From the NCBI GenBank assembly GCA_035517495.1, contig DATIYT010000047.1:62001-126000 (forward strand): DNA of 64,000 bases. Direction: 5' to 3'. Shown piece after piece: positions 35,398 through 44,535 of the stretch; the stretch's first letter is position 1, and every line of letters starts with the position of its first letter. Under the pieces are notes generated by a model. It did not search any database and was not told where the DNA came from. It saw nothing but the letters and a program-made list of their open reading frames with translations. Position numbers and translations under genes: made by a program. This DNA is from DASZHJ01 sp035517495. GTDB taxonomy: Bacteria; Pseudomonadota; Alphaproteobacteria; ATCC43930; CGMCC-115725.

Positions 35398-36486
35398 CTA
35401 CGCGAGCAGCCACGCGTTGAACCGCTCGATCGCCTTTTCCTTGTTGGTGCCCCACCACTCGTTGCTCGATTGCATCAAGAGCTTAAAGTTGTCCGGCGCC
35501 GTCGGCAGGTACTTCGCCCGGTCTTTCGGGATGTAGTCGTAGGCCTTGGGATTGGTCGGTCCATAGGGTAGCGCCGAGGCGAACACGGCCTGGCGTTTCG
35601 CGTTGGCGCAGTATTTGATGAATTTTTTGCCAAGCTCGACCTTGGGATCGCCTTTCGGAATCACCCAGCCTTCAAGAGCGAAAATGCCCTGGTTCCAGGT
35701 GATATCGACGGGCTTGCCGGCGTCGATCACGACTTGAGCGCGGCCATTCCACGTCGGCATCATGTCGACTTCGCCGCTCTCCAGCATCTCTGTCGTCTGC
35801 GCCCCGCCCGTCCACCAGACCTGCACGTGAGGCTTGATCTCGTCGAGCTTCTTGAAGGCCCGGTCCATATCGATCGGATAGACCTTGTCCTTGGGGACGC
35901 CATCGGCAAGCAGCGCTACCTCAAGCATGTCGATCGGGTGCTTGTGCATCGCACGGCGTCCCGGGAACTTCTTCACATCCCAGAAATCCGCCCAGCTTTG
36001 CGGTCCGTTCTTGCCGTATTTGTCGGTCCGGAAAGCGATGATGGTGGCGTAGATGTCGCTGCCGAGCCAACCGGGCTTGCGCGCCTCGGGCATGATCTGC
36101 TGCATGTCCTCGCCGCTCCAGTCCAGCGGCTCGAGCAGGTTTTGCGGCGCAAGCTCATACACGTCGGCGTCGGTCGCGATCACGACGTCCCAGGTATAGG
36201 CCTTGGTCTCGACATTGGCCTTGATCTCGACGCTCGGGTAATGCTCGCGCGCGATGTGATTGATGTCGACGTCGAACTCTTTTTCAAACGGCTTTACGTA
36301 GGCCGCGTCTGCCGCGGGCGTCCATACGCCGCCAGGGTCGGCCACCGTCATCGTCTCCTTGGCATGGGCGGCAAAAGGCACCGACGAGACCGCCAATGCC
36401 GCGGCACCAGCCGCCGTGCCCCTCAGCAAATCGCGCCGCCCAAGCGAATAACGCAAAGGGTCCTTCAAGAGTTTCGGATTGATCAT
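35398..36486 (-). CDS. Polyamine-type ABC transporter substrate-binding protein, Tat-exported
   Basis: A 362-residue PotD/PotF-like periplasmic protein. The N-terminus has a twin-arginine signal (GRRDLLRGTAAGAAAL, then FAAHA-KE), so it is probably exported folded. Later landmarks: WDVVIATDADVYELAPQ, LEPLDW, SWADFWDVKKFPGRRAM, DKVYPIDMDRAFKKLDEIKPHVQVWWTGG, MMPTWNGRAQ. GGGAGG lies 7 bases before the ATG. First gene of the minus-strand importer operon and divergent from a class II aldolase-like gene. Ligand unknown; family members bind polyamines or other small cations and carboxylates. Confidence 0.92.
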   Translation of the reverse strand: MINPKLLKDPLRYSLGRRDLLRGTAAGAAALAVSSVPFAAHAKETMTVADPGGVWTPAADAAYVKPFEKEFDVDINHIAREHYPSVEIKANVETKAYTWDVVIATDADVYELAPQNLLEPLDWSGEDMQQIMPEARKPGWLGSDIYATIIAFRTDKYGKNGPQSWADFWDVKKFPGRRAMHKHPIDMLEVALLADGVPKDKVYPIDMDRAFKKLDEIKPHVQVWWTGGAQTTEMLESGEVDMMPTWNGRAQVVIDAGKPVDITWNQGIFALEGWVIPKGDPKVELGKKFIKYCANAKRQAVFASALPYGPTNPKAYDYIPKDRAKYLPTAPDNFKLLMQSSNEWWGTNKEKAIERFNAWLLA

Positions 36487-36735
36487 TGGAATACCTCCCT
36501 AATTTGCTTCGACGGTGAGCCGAAATCGCAAACGAGCGAAGCCTATTTCACGCAAGGCGCGGTGGCCCAAATGGACGCCGGGGCGCGCAGGGTGCTCCAG
36601 GCTCGCTCGGAGCCGAATTATGATCCGCGGTCGAGCGATGATCCAGCGCTTAGCGCGCGGCCCCGTTCGTTTCCCTGGCCGCCGCTGATCCTGTACGCTC
36701 AGTGAGTGCATGCAATCGGGACTGGAGATATCTCT

Positions 36736-37488
36736 ATGACCCAGACATCCGCCGTCGATCGCGCCAACCGCGCCGAGACGATTCAGGCGCGCATCGATCT
36801 CGCGGCCGCCTTTCGCTGCGCGGCACGGCTCAACATGCACGAAGGCGTGTGCAACCACTTCTCGATGATGCTTCCGGACAAGCGATTCCTGATCAACCCG
36901 AAAGGGACGCATTTCGAGCGCATGACCGCGAGCGGCCTCATCGTCATCGACGAGAACGGCAAAACCATCGAGGGAACCGGGCGGCCGCCGATGACGGGCT
37001 ATCACATTCACACCCGCATGCACCTCAAGCACCCCTCGGCAACGGTCGTGCTCCATCTTCATGCGCCCTATTCCACCGCGATCACCGCCATCCGCGGCGG
37101 GCGCGTCGAGATGGTGCATCAGAATTCCGCGCGCTTCTTCGGGCAGATCGCCTATGACGACCACTTCAATGGCATCGCCGTCAGGACGGACGAGGGCGAC
37201 CGCATGGCCGAAGCGATGGGGGGAAAGCGAATTCTGTTTCTCGCCAATCACGGCGTGATCGTGGTTGGAAACAGCGTGGCGCAAGCTTTCGATGATTTCT
37301 ACTATCTGGAGCGCGCCTGTCAGGTTCAGCTTCTGGCAATGCAGTCAGGACGACCGCTCAACGTCATGTCGGAGGAGATGGCCCGCGAGACGCATGAGCA
37401 ATTCGGCCTGGTGCCGCTCAATGCCGATTTCCACTTCACGGCAATGAAGGAGATCCTCGATGCGGAGTCGCCCGCATATGCGTCGTGA
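36736..37488 (+). CDS. Class II aldolase/adducin-domain protein
   Basis: A 250-residue protein of the class II aldolase/adducin fold. Zinc-site histidines appear in VLHLHAPYST (H107, H109) and FLANHGVIVVG. The region that carries the catalytic Glu in fuculose-type aldolases reads PPMTGYHIHTRMH here, without Glu. So an aldolase reaction is doubtful; a decarboxylase or lyase of the same fold is possible. The ATG at 36736 has GGAG at 36724-36727; an earlier in-frame ATG at 36706 lacks one. Divergent from the Pot-type binding-protein gene. A paralogue lies at 37725-38489. Confidence 0.88.
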   Translation: MTQTSAVDRANRAETIQARIDLAAAFRCAARLNMHEGVCNHFSMMLPDKRFLINPKGTHFERMTASGLIVIDENGKTIEGTGRPPMTGYHIHTRMHLKHPSATVVLHLHAPYSTAITAIRGGRVEMVHQNSARFFGQIAYDDHFNGIAVRTDEGDRMAEAMGGKRILFLANHGVIVVGNSVAQAFDDFYYLERACQVQLLAMQSGRPLNVMSEEMARETHEQFGLVPLNADFHFTAMKEILDAESPAYAS

Positions 37489-37724
37489 TCCGACCGGGTG
37501 TCATCCACACGTGCGGTTGACAGCACTTTCCACCGACTAACGGCAAGAACTGAAAGCGGAAATCGCGGCAATCCACTGCTTCGTCCACCGGCTTATGAAA
37601 TCGTTGTAACCGGCGCCCTCGATCAGAAGGACAAATTCTCCGCAGGGACCTTGCCTAGCCGCCGGGCAGGAGATCGCTTCGTGCGTTAGCCATTGGCAAT
37701 CTCCCGATCCCCGTGATTTCTCGC

Positions 37725-38489
37725 TTAATTGGCGTAGGACGGATCCTTGGCGTCGAGCATGGCCTTCATCTCGGCGAAATGGGCGAAGGCATTCTCGTTG
37801 TAGTCGAGCCAGCCCTGGGCGGTACGCTCCGCGATCTTGGGCGGCATGGTATTGAGGGTCTGACCCGTCGAATAGGCGAGGACCAGCGTTTGGCAGGCGC
37901 GCTCAAGATAGTACAGATCGTGGAAGGCTTCGGCGACGGAGTTGGCCACGATCAGGACGCCGTGATTGCCCATCATCATTCGATTGTGATTGCCGAGCGT
38001 GCGGGCGATCCGCTCGCCCTCCTCGTCGTTGTCCGCGATGCCGCCGAATCCGAGGTCGACGGCGACGCGGTTGTAGAAGCGCGCGGTGTTCTGATCGATC
38101 GGCTTGATCTCGGGATCGGCAAGGCATGCGATCGCCGTCGCATAAGGCGGATGAGCATGCAGCACGCAGCGCGCCTGCGGCACAAGGGCGTGAAGATGGC
38201 CGTGAATGCACCAGGCGGAGCGGTCGGGTGCGCCTGGCCGATTGATCGTCTCCTTGTCTTCGGAGTCGAGGAGCATGAGGTCGCTCGCCTTGATCCGGCC
38301 GAAATGGCGCGCCCTCGGGTTCATGATGAATTTTTTGCCGTCCGCGGAAACCGCCAGGCTGAAATGGTTTGCCACGGCCTCATGCCAGCCGAGTTCGGCC
38401 GCTAGGCGAAAGGCGGCGGCAAGGTCGATGCGCAATTGGGCTTCGTCCGCCTCGGCGCTCGGGGTCTTGAAGGCGATGTCGTTTGCCAT
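37725..38489 (-). CDS. Class II aldolase/adducin-domain protein
   Basis: A 254-residue paralogue of the protein at 36736-37488: RIDLAAAFRLAAELGWHEAVANHFS, VLHAHPPYATAIA, MMGNHGVLIVANSVAEAFHDLYYLERACQ match it along the length. The Glu of true aldolases is again absent (SAWCIHGHLHA). The ATG at 38489 has AAGGA upstream. It follows the 2-oxoglutarate oxygenase gene on the same strand after 122 bp and may be the last gene of the 43630-37725 operon. The two aldolase-like genes converge, with a 236-bp gap in which I see no gene. Confidence 0.88.
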   Translation of the reverse strand: MANDIAFKTPSAEADEAQLRIDLAAAFRLAAELGWHEAVANHFSLAVSADGKKFIMNPRARHFGRIKASDLMLLDSEDKETINRPGAPDRSAWCIHGHLHALVPQARCVLHAHPPYATAIACLADPEIKPIDQNTARFYNRVAVDLGFGGIADNDEEGERIARTLGNHNRMMMGNHGVLIVANSVAEAFHDLYYLERACQTLVLAYSTGQTLNTMPPKIAERTAQGWLDYNENAFAHFAEMKAMLDAKDPSYAN

Positions 38490-38611
38490 GTGTCGGTCCT
38501 TATCCAGATCCAGGCGTGTCTCGGCCACTCCCGGAAGCAGCCATCCATCAGTAACGGTACTGTGACCTTATTTCAGATGCTCCGCAACAAACCCCATATT
38601 CGGGAGCAATT

Positions 38612-39634
38612 CTAGTATCGAGATTGCGAGGTCCGCACATCCGCGCCGCTCTGCGCGGACTCCATCAGCCGCGTCTGCCGGTATTTGAGATCGCGATATT
38701 CGCCCGAGCGAACCGGTGAATATTTCGCCTGTCCCGGTGGTGCGATGCACTCGATCCACGCGTCGTAATTGGGATGATGGAAGAAGGCGATTGAGAGCCG
38801 TTTCGAGCCGGCAGTACCGCCGGGCGGCGTCACGACGCGATGCAAGTTCGAAAGCCAGCGATCGTTGGTCCAGCGCATCAGCAGATCACCGATGTTGCAA
38901 ACGAAATTGTTGGGATCGGTCTCCACGTCGATCCACGCGCCATCCCGCGTCTTCACTTGGAGGCCGCCCGGAACGTTTTCACCGTTGAGTATGGTGAGAA
39001 GCCCGTAGTCGGTGTGCTCGCCGCCACGGAGCTGTCCCGGTTTGGGAGGCTCGCGCATGCCGGGATAGAAGTTGAGCCGCATGGCGGTTATGTGCTTGTC
39101 GATCTTATCCTCGAAAAAATGCTCATCGACGCCGAGGCCGATCGCCGCGAGCCGCGTGAGCTCGCCGACGAGACGCTCCATCGCCGTGTAATAGCGCCCC
39201 GCCGCCTCGCGAAAACCCGGCGGATCGCGCGGCCAGATGTTCCTTACGAAATAGCGTTGACCTTCGCTGCATGTGAAGTAGGGCTCGTCGGGCCAGACCT
39301 CCCGGCCGAAGTGGTAATATTCCTTGAGGTCCGGCGGCGTCATGTTGGCGTTGCCGTAGCCGAGCGCCTCGTAGCCGATGGGCTTGTAGCCGCGCGGGTA
39401 CTTGATGTCGGTCGGTATCGCTTTGCGCTTTTCTTCGGGAGGTAGGGCGAAGAACGCATGCGCTTTGATGCTCAGCGCCGAGATGACCTCCGGCGGCACG
39501 CCATGTCCGGTAATGGCGAAAAAACCGATTTCGGTGCAAGCGCGGGCGATTTGCCGAGCGGTGCGCCGACGCGCGGCGCCGTCGCCGGAAAGGGCGGCGG
39601 CCAAGTCGATCACGGGAACCGCCTGCGCCTGCAT
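38612..39634 (-). CDS. 2-oxoglutarate/Fe(II) oxygenase, isopenicillin-N-synthase-like
   Basis: A 340-residue non-haem iron oxygenase. Iron ligands H207 and D209 (GGEHTDYGLLTIL) and H265 (SNLHRVV), with the 2-oxoglutarate-binding R279-x-S281 (KRLSIAFFHHPN). N-terminal VPVIDLAAAL and FFAITGHGVPPEVI are typical of the DIOX_N region. The ATG follows the stop of the upstream permease gene directly (TAG ATG). It probably hydroxylates or otherwise oxidises a compound brought in by that importer; the pairing is inferred from the operon. Confidence 0.93.
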   Translation of the reverse strand: MQAQAVPVIDLAAALSGDGAARRRTARQIARACTEIGFFAITGHGVPPEVISALSIKAHAFFALPPEEKRKAIPTDIKYPRGYKPIGYEALGYGNANMTPPDLKEYYHFGREVWPDEPYFTCSEGQRYFVRNIWPRDPPGFREAAGRYYTAMERLVGELTRLAAIGLGVDEHFFEDKIDKHITAMRLNFYPGMREPPKPGQLRGGEHTDYGLLTILNGENVPGGLQVKTRDGAWIDVETDPNNFVCNIGDLLMRWTNDRWLSNLHRVVTPPGGTAGSKRLSIAFFHHPNYDAWIECIAPPGQAKYSPVRSGEYRDLKYRQTRLMESAQSGADVRTSQSRY

Positions 39635-40444
39635 CTAGCTCGCCTCGCTATCCACGGCTGCCGCACGCCGGATCAGCTCCACGCCGACGAGAATGAAAAC
39701 CGCGACCAAAGTCAGCAGCGACGATATCGCGGTCAATGTGGGATCAATCTCGAAGCGGATCGTCTCCCACATGCGCTTTGGAAGCGTGGTCGCGTCGGGA
39801 CCGCCGACGAAGATCGCGACGACCACCTCGTCGAACGAGATCAGAAACGCAAAGGCGGCGCCCGACAAGATTGCCGCCTTGATCGAGGGAATCGTGACGA
39901 ACCAGAGAGCGCGCCAATAGGTGGCACCGAGGCTGCGGGCGGCAAGCTCCATGGAGGGATCGGTCACGCGAAGCGCCGCCATCACGATGACGATGACAAT
40001 GGGGGTCGCGATGACGGTGTGACCAAGCGCCAGCGCAAGTGGCGTGTCGAGCAGGTGATAGCCCGAGAACGTGAAATAAAGACCGAGGGCCAACACCACG
40101 ATGGGAACCACCATCGGCGATATGAAGAAAAGCTCCAGACCGCGCTTGGCTCGAAAACGTCCCCGAACAATGCCGATCGCCGCGGCAGTTCCAAGAATTG
40201 TCGCCGATATCATGGTGATGAGGGCCACCCGAATGCTCAACAGAGTCGGCTCGATCCAATGCGCCGAGCTGAAGAAGTTCGCGTACCAGCGTAACGAGAG
40301 CCCGTGCGGTGGAAATTCGAGATAGAGAGAGGCATTGAAGGACGTGATGATGATCACCAGTATCGGAGCGATGAGGAAGGCAAGCAGCGCGACGCAGACC
40401 GTCCACAGCGCCAAGCGACCAGGGGACGGCCGAGCATCGCTCAT
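39635..40444 (-). CDS. Polyamine-type ABC transporter permease (PotC-like)
   Basis: A 269-residue inner-membrane permease. ITSFNASLYLEFPPHGLSLRWYANFF near the N-terminus and the coupling loop ELAARSLGATYWRALWFVTIPSIKAAI are PotC-like. The start overlaps the stop of the PotB-like gene (ATGA), and its stop abuts the oxygenase start. Confidence 0.92.
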   Translation of the reverse strand: MSDARPSPGRLALWTVCVALLAFLIAPILVIIITSFNASLYLEFPPHGLSLRWYANFFSSAHWIEPTLLSIRVALITMISATILGTAAAIGIVRGRFRAKRGLELFFISPMVVPIVVLALGLYFTFSGYHLLDTPLALALGHTVIATPIVIVIVMAALRVTDPSMELAARSLGATYWRALWFVTIPSIKAAILSGAAFAFLISFDEVVVAIFVGGPDATTLPKRMWETIRFEIDPTLTAISSLLTLVAVFILVGVELIRRAAAVDSEAS

Positions 40445-41328
40445 CGTGCCGGCTCGCCACCCGCGCCGGTGAGCCGATTGAGGCCCATCAGCCGGCTGAA
40501 TACGATAAAGATGATTCCGACCACGACCAAGAGCAGGATACCGAGTGTGGCCGCCAGTCCCCAGTTGAGCAGCGTATTGATCATCATGTCGATCATGGTC
40601 GCGAGCGTGATTTCGCCCGGGCCTCCCAAGAGCGCGGGCGTCACGTAGAACCCGATTGCCAGCAAGAAGACGAGCACGCAGCCAGCCGCGACACCGGGCA
40701 GGCTCAAGGGCAAGAAAACCGCGAGAAATGCTCTCGTCGGCGTTGCCCCGAGACTGCGAGCGACGCGCACGACGCTGGCGTCGATGCGAGACATCACGCC
40801 ATAGAGCGGAAACACCATGAAGGGCAGGAGCACGTGCACCATTCCGATTTGGACGCCGATCATGTTGAAGAGCAGTTTCAGAGGATGATCGGCCATCCCC
40901 GTGGCGACCAGCGCGCGGTTGACGAGCCCGTTATTGCCGAGAATGACGATCCAGGCGAAGGTGCGGACGAGTACGCTGGTCCAAAACGGCACGAGCACCA
41001 GTATCATCAAGATGCGCCGCGCCGAAGATGAAGTCGTCGCCATCAAATAGGCGAGCGGGTAGCCCAAGAGCAGACAGACGACGGTAGCGAGCGTGCTGAT
41101 CTCGAGAGTGTTCGAGAGCGCCTTGAAGTAAGTGGGTTCGGTGAACAACTCCGCGTAAAAGCGCAGCGTGAATCCATTGTCGAAGAAGCTCCACGCGCCC
41201 AGCCGCGAGAGCGGATAAAGGTAGACCATCGAGTAGAAGACAAGCGCCGGGAGGACGAGCATGCCCTCCCGGGACCGCCAGAAATTACGCCTTGCCGGCG
41301 CGAGCGCCGCGGCCGCTATTTCCGACAC
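40441..41328 (-). CDS. Polyamine-type ABC transporter permease (PotB-like)
   Basis: A 295-residue permease. FWTSVLVRTFAWIVILGNNGLVNRAL, MVHVLLPFMVFPLYGVM and coupling loop RVARSLGATPTRAFLAVFLPLSLPG are PotB-like. The likely start is GTG at 41328; no strong ribosome site is visible. Sits 45 bp after the binding-protein stop. Confidence 0.91.
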   Translation of the reverse strand: MSEIAAAALAPARRNFWRSREGMLVLPALVFYSMVYLYPLSRLGAWSFFDNGFTLRFYAELFTEPTYFKALSNTLEISTLATVVCLLLGYPLAYLMATTSSSARRILMILVLVPFWTSVLVRTFAWIVILGNNGLVNRALVATGMADHPLKLLFNMIGVQIGMVHVLLPFMVFPLYGVMSRIDASVVRVARSLGATPTRAFLAVFLPLSLPGVAAGCVLVFLLAIGFYVTPALLGGPGEITLATMIDMMINTLLNWGLAATLGILLLVVVGIIFIVFSRLMGLNRLTGAGGEPAR

Positions 41329-41373
41329 GGAGTCGGGCCCAACGCCGGCACAGCATGCGGCGATAGAGAGCGC

Positions 41374-42462
41374 TCAGCCATTGATCATCCACTTGGCGAA
41401 GCGCTCGGCTTGCGCCTCTCGCGGCGTCTTGCCGTCGGGGCCGGGAGTGGCCCACCATTCGACGTTCTGCCAGAACTGTTCCTTGATGTTTTCCGGCGAG
41501 GTATTGAGGTCCGCCGCTTGCTGAGCCGACAGGAACTCGAAGGCGCTGCCGTTGCTCGGTCCATAGGGAACGCGCTGTGAAATACCGGCCTGCGCCTTGC
41601 CGTCCACGGCGAAGTTGATGAACTCCATGGCGATCTTCTTGTCGCGCACGCCCTTGACGAGGCACCAGTTGTCGGAAGCGAGCTTTCCCTGGTTGTACTC
41701 GACATCGATCGGCGCACCGCCATGCTTGGCGGAAATGCCGCGCGGACCAATCGTGCAACCGACCGCCGCTTCGCCGGCGCCGATGAGCTGAATTGCTTGG
41801 GCATGGGACGTGTACCACTTGCCGACCAGCGGCCGCAGCTTGTCGTACATTTTCCAAGCGCGCTCCACGTCGATCGGATAGAGCTTGTCGATCGGGACTC
41901 CATCCGCCATGAGCGCGACTTCGAGCTGCGGCTCGATTCCGCCTTGAAAGTTGAACGTGCGCAGTCCAGGGAACCCCTTCGCGTCCCAGACTTCGGCCCA
42001 GTTGCGGGGATGTTTTGCCTTCGGTAGCTGGTTCGTGTTGTAGACGATGTTGAACGAGTAAATCCGTTGGCCGAGCGCGTGCGAGCGCTGCAGCTCCTTC
42101 GGAATGTGGTCGAGCTTCGCCTTGTCGATCGCCGCGTAATCCAAGGGCTCGAGCAGGTTGTCCTTCATGAGCGTCAACACCGCCGGGATGTCGGTCAAGA
42201 TCACGTCCCAGCTCACGTTGCCGCTCTGGACCATCGCCTTGACCTTCGCGGTCTCCGGCGGCGCGTCGAGCTTCACCGTATAGCCCGTGGCCTTCTCGAA
42301 ATCGGGGAATACCAGATCCCGCAGCGCCTGGTCGTAGTCGCCGCCCCAGCTCACGACGACCAGCTCGCCCTTGTCGGCGCGCGCGGGACGCACATGGAAG
42401 AACGGTCCGGCCGCCGCCAATGCGACGGCGCCCGAGGTCAACAGGAATTCGCGCCTCTTCAT
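41374..42462 (-). CDS. Polyamine-type ABC transporter substrate-binding protein, Tat-exported
   Basis: A 362-residue PotD/PotF-like protein. It starts MKRREFLLTSGAVALAAAG, a twin-arginine signal, cut near ARADK. Then VVVSWGGDYDQALRDLVFPDFEKATGYTV, WDVILTDIPAVLTLMKDNLLEPLDY, NWAEVWDAKGFPGLRTF, DKLYPIDVERAWKMYDKLRP. The ATG at 42462 has GGGAGC upstream; the frame to 42567 is a non-homologous leader. Second gene of the operon ATPase - binding protein - permease - permease - oxygenase. Confidence 0.92.
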   Translation of the reverse strand: MKRREFLLTSGAVALAAAGPFFHVRPARADKGELVVVSWGGDYDQALRDLVFPDFEKATGYTVKLDAPPETAKVKAMVQSGNVSWDVILTDIPAVLTLMKDNLLEPLDYAAIDKAKLDHIPKELQRSHALGQRIYSFNIVYNTNQLPKAKHPRNWAEVWDAKGFPGLRTFNFQGGIEPQLEVALMADGVPIDKLYPIDVERAWKMYDKLRPLVGKWYTSHAQAIQLIGAGEAAVGCTIGPRGISAKHGGAPIDVEYNQGKLASDNWCLVKGVRDKKIAMEFINFAVDGKAQAGISQRVPYGPSNGSAFEFLSAQQAADLNTSPENIKEQFWQNVEWWATPGPDGKTPREAQAERFAKWMING

Positions 42463-42526
42463 CGCCTTGCTCCCTTCCTTAGGCATCGTCCCCCATTGGA
42501 CGATGCGGCTGCCATCCACCGACGCT

Positions 42527-43630
42527 TCACGCGGGCAACACCCGCGCGTCCGCCGGGTCATAGACAACGCGAACCGATTCGCCTTCCCGGGCGCGTGGCA
42601 CGCTTCGATTGTTTTGCATCTTCACGGTCAGATGGATGTCGGCGTCGATCTCGACGCGGTAGCGCGTGAAATCTCCGACATAGACAAGTTCGACGACTCG
42701 GCCCGCGATTTCACCGTTGGTCCGTGCAGTGCCCGTTGCGGCGCCAAGCGAAAGCTTTTCGGGCCGCAGCACGAGGAGAGTCCTCTCTCCCGGCGAGGTG
42801 GCACCTCGGTCCAGCGTCACCGGGAGCTTTGCTCCATTCGTCGTCAGAAACCAGGCCTCGTTCGCGCGCTCGCTCGTCTCGACACGGCCCTCTATAACAT
42901 TGGACTCGCCGATGAACTCCGCAACGAAACGGTTCGCCGGTCGCTCGTAGAGTTCCTCGGCGCGGCCGAGCTGCTCGATCGAGCCTCGATTCATGAGCGC
43001 CACGCGATCCGACATGGTCAGCGCTTCTTCCTGATCGTGCGTGACGTAGAGGATGGTGACGCCGAGTTCCCCATGAAGCCGCTTCAACTCGAATTGCATT
43101 TGCTCGCGCAGATTCTTGTCGAGGGCGCCGAGCGGTTCATCCATCAGGAGGAGATCGGGATCGAAGACGAGCGCGCGCGCGAAAGCGACGCGTTGCTGCT
43201 GACCACCCGACAATTGGCGGGGCATTCGCTCGCCGAAGCCCTCCAGCCGAACCAATCGCAGCGCCCAATTGACGCGGTCCTCGATCATCGCTTTGGCCTG
43301 ACGGCGCATTCGCAACGGAAATGCCACGTTCTCGGATACATTCATGTGGGGAAAGAGGGCGTAATTCTGGAAGACCACGCCGATGTTTCTTCGTTCGGGT
43401 GCGAGCCCGCCGATCGAATTTCCGTTGAGAAAAATCCCACCGCCTGAGGGCGTCGTGAAGCCCGCAACCATCATGAGGGTGGTCGTCTTGCCCGACCCGC
43501 TGGGCCCGAGGAGCGTCAGAAACTCGCCGGCGCCGAGGTCGAGATCGAGGCCGTTCACCGCCGTGAAGTTGGGATAGAGCTTCGTCAGCTTCTCCAGGAC
43601 GAGCCTACCGCCTCTGGTCTCCCGACGCAT
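42527..43630 (-). CDS. Polyamine-type ABC transporter ATP-binding protein (PotA-like)
   Basis: A 367-residue ATPase: Walker A GPSGSGKTT, FQNYALFPHMNVSEN, signature LSGGQQQRVA, Walker B LLLMDEPLGALD, switch THDQEEAL, TOBE-type C-terminus (LVLRPEKLSL, VVELVYVGDFTRYRVEI). First gene of the six-gene minus-strand operon ending at 37725. Divergent from the DUF1028 gene over 218 bp. Confidence 0.93.
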   Translation of the reverse strand: MRRETRGGRLVLEKLTKLYPNFTAVNGLDLDLGAGEFLTLLGPSGSGKTTTLMMVAGFTTPSGGGIFLNGNSIGGLAPERRNIGVVFQNYALFPHMNVSENVAFPLRMRRQAKAMIEDRVNWALRLVRLEGFGERMPRQLSGGQQQRVAFARALVFDPDLLLMDEPLGALDKNLREQMQFELKRLHGELGVTILYVTHDQEEALTMSDRVALMNRGSIEQLGRAEELYERPANRFVAEFIGESNVIEGRVETSERANEAWFLTTNGAKLPVTLDRGATSPGERTLLVLRPEKLSLGAATGTARTNGEIAGRVVELVYVGDFTRYRVEIDADIHLTVKMQNNRSVPRAREGESVRVVYDPADARVLPA

Positions 43631-43848
43631 CGCGTCATCCCTCGCCGCGCGAATTCGTGGATTTACCGTATTCCATTTTGGAGCTGGGGGCGAGCCAGTC
43701 GAAACGCCAGCGTGCGCTCGGCGCCCCTTGCCCTATGCCGTAAAGCCGCCCGTCTCGCGCTTCGCTGCGCCCCTGGCGTCCGGTGCCTTTCCTGTGCTGC
43801 AATCATACCGACGCACCGCCGCGTCGCCTGCGCAAAGGAGTACCGGAC

Positions 43849-44535
43849 ATGACATTTTCGATTGCTGGTTTGTGCAAGCGGACCGGTGAATTCGGCTGCG
43901 CTCTCGCGACATCGAGCATGGCGGCCGGCGGTCGCGCTGCGTTCGTGGCGCCAGGTCTGGGCGTGGTTCTTTCGCAGGCCCGATCGGATCCGCGCCTCGG
44001 CGCGCTGGGCATGAGGAGCCTGGAGACCGGTCGGGCCGCGCAACAGACTTTGTCCGACATGATCGCCTCGACCCCGCACAGCGCTTGGCGTCAACTTGCC
44101 GTATTGGATCGAGAAGGCAGAGTGGCGGACTTCACGGGCGCGCACTGCACGACCGCCAAAGGATCCTGTGCAGGCTCGGGCGCGATTGCGGTCGGCAACG
44201 GCCTCGCGAATGACAACGTTGTCGGCGCCATGATGAAGGGCTTCGAGGCAGCACCCCATAAGCCGCTCTCCGATCGGCTCCTCATGGCGCTGGAATACGG
44301 CCTTGAGGCCGGCGGCGAAGCATTTCCGCTTCGTTCTGCAGCGATCAAGGTTGCACAGCCGAATGTCCCCTTCTCGCCCATAGACCTCAGGGTCGATTTT
44401 TCCCAGGTTCCCATCGCCGATCTTCGCGCGATGTGGACCCTTTGGGCGCCCATGGTCCCCGGCTACGTTCAACGCTGCCTCGATCCCGCGAATTCGCCGC
44501 CGGCGGCCGAGATCGAGGGCCATCCGACGCGCTGA
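43849..44535 (+). CDS. DUF1028 family protein (Ntn-hydrolase-like)
   Basis: A 228-residue DUF1028 protein: TFSIAGLCKRTGEFGCALATSS, GAVVLSQARSDPRLG-like segment (VVLSQARSDPRLGALG), GSGAIAVGNGLANDNVVGAM, MALEYGLEAGGEAFPLRSAAIKV. The family has an Ntn-hydrolase fold and is often linked to amidohydrolases and transporters in catabolic clusters; the reaction is not established. AAAGGAG at 43834-43840 supports the start. Its stop directly abuts the stop of the convergent amidohydrolase gene (no spacer). Confidence 0.9.
   Translation: MTFSIAGLCKRTGEFGCALATSSMAAGGRAAFVAPGLGVVLSQARSDPRLGALGMRSLETGRAAQQTLSDMIASTPHSAWRQLAVLDREGRVADFTGAHCTTAKGSCAGSGAIAVGNGLANDNVVGAMMKGFEAAPHKPLSDRLLMALEYGLEAGGEAFPLRSAAIKVAQPNVPFSPIDLRVDFSQVPIADLRAMWTLWAPMVPGYVQRCLDPANSPPAAEIEGHPTR

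Noticed and set aside
37489..37724. Searched the gap between the two aldolase-like genes for a tRNA, attachment site or terminator
   Set aside because: No cloverleaf, direct repeat or good hairpin could be seen.
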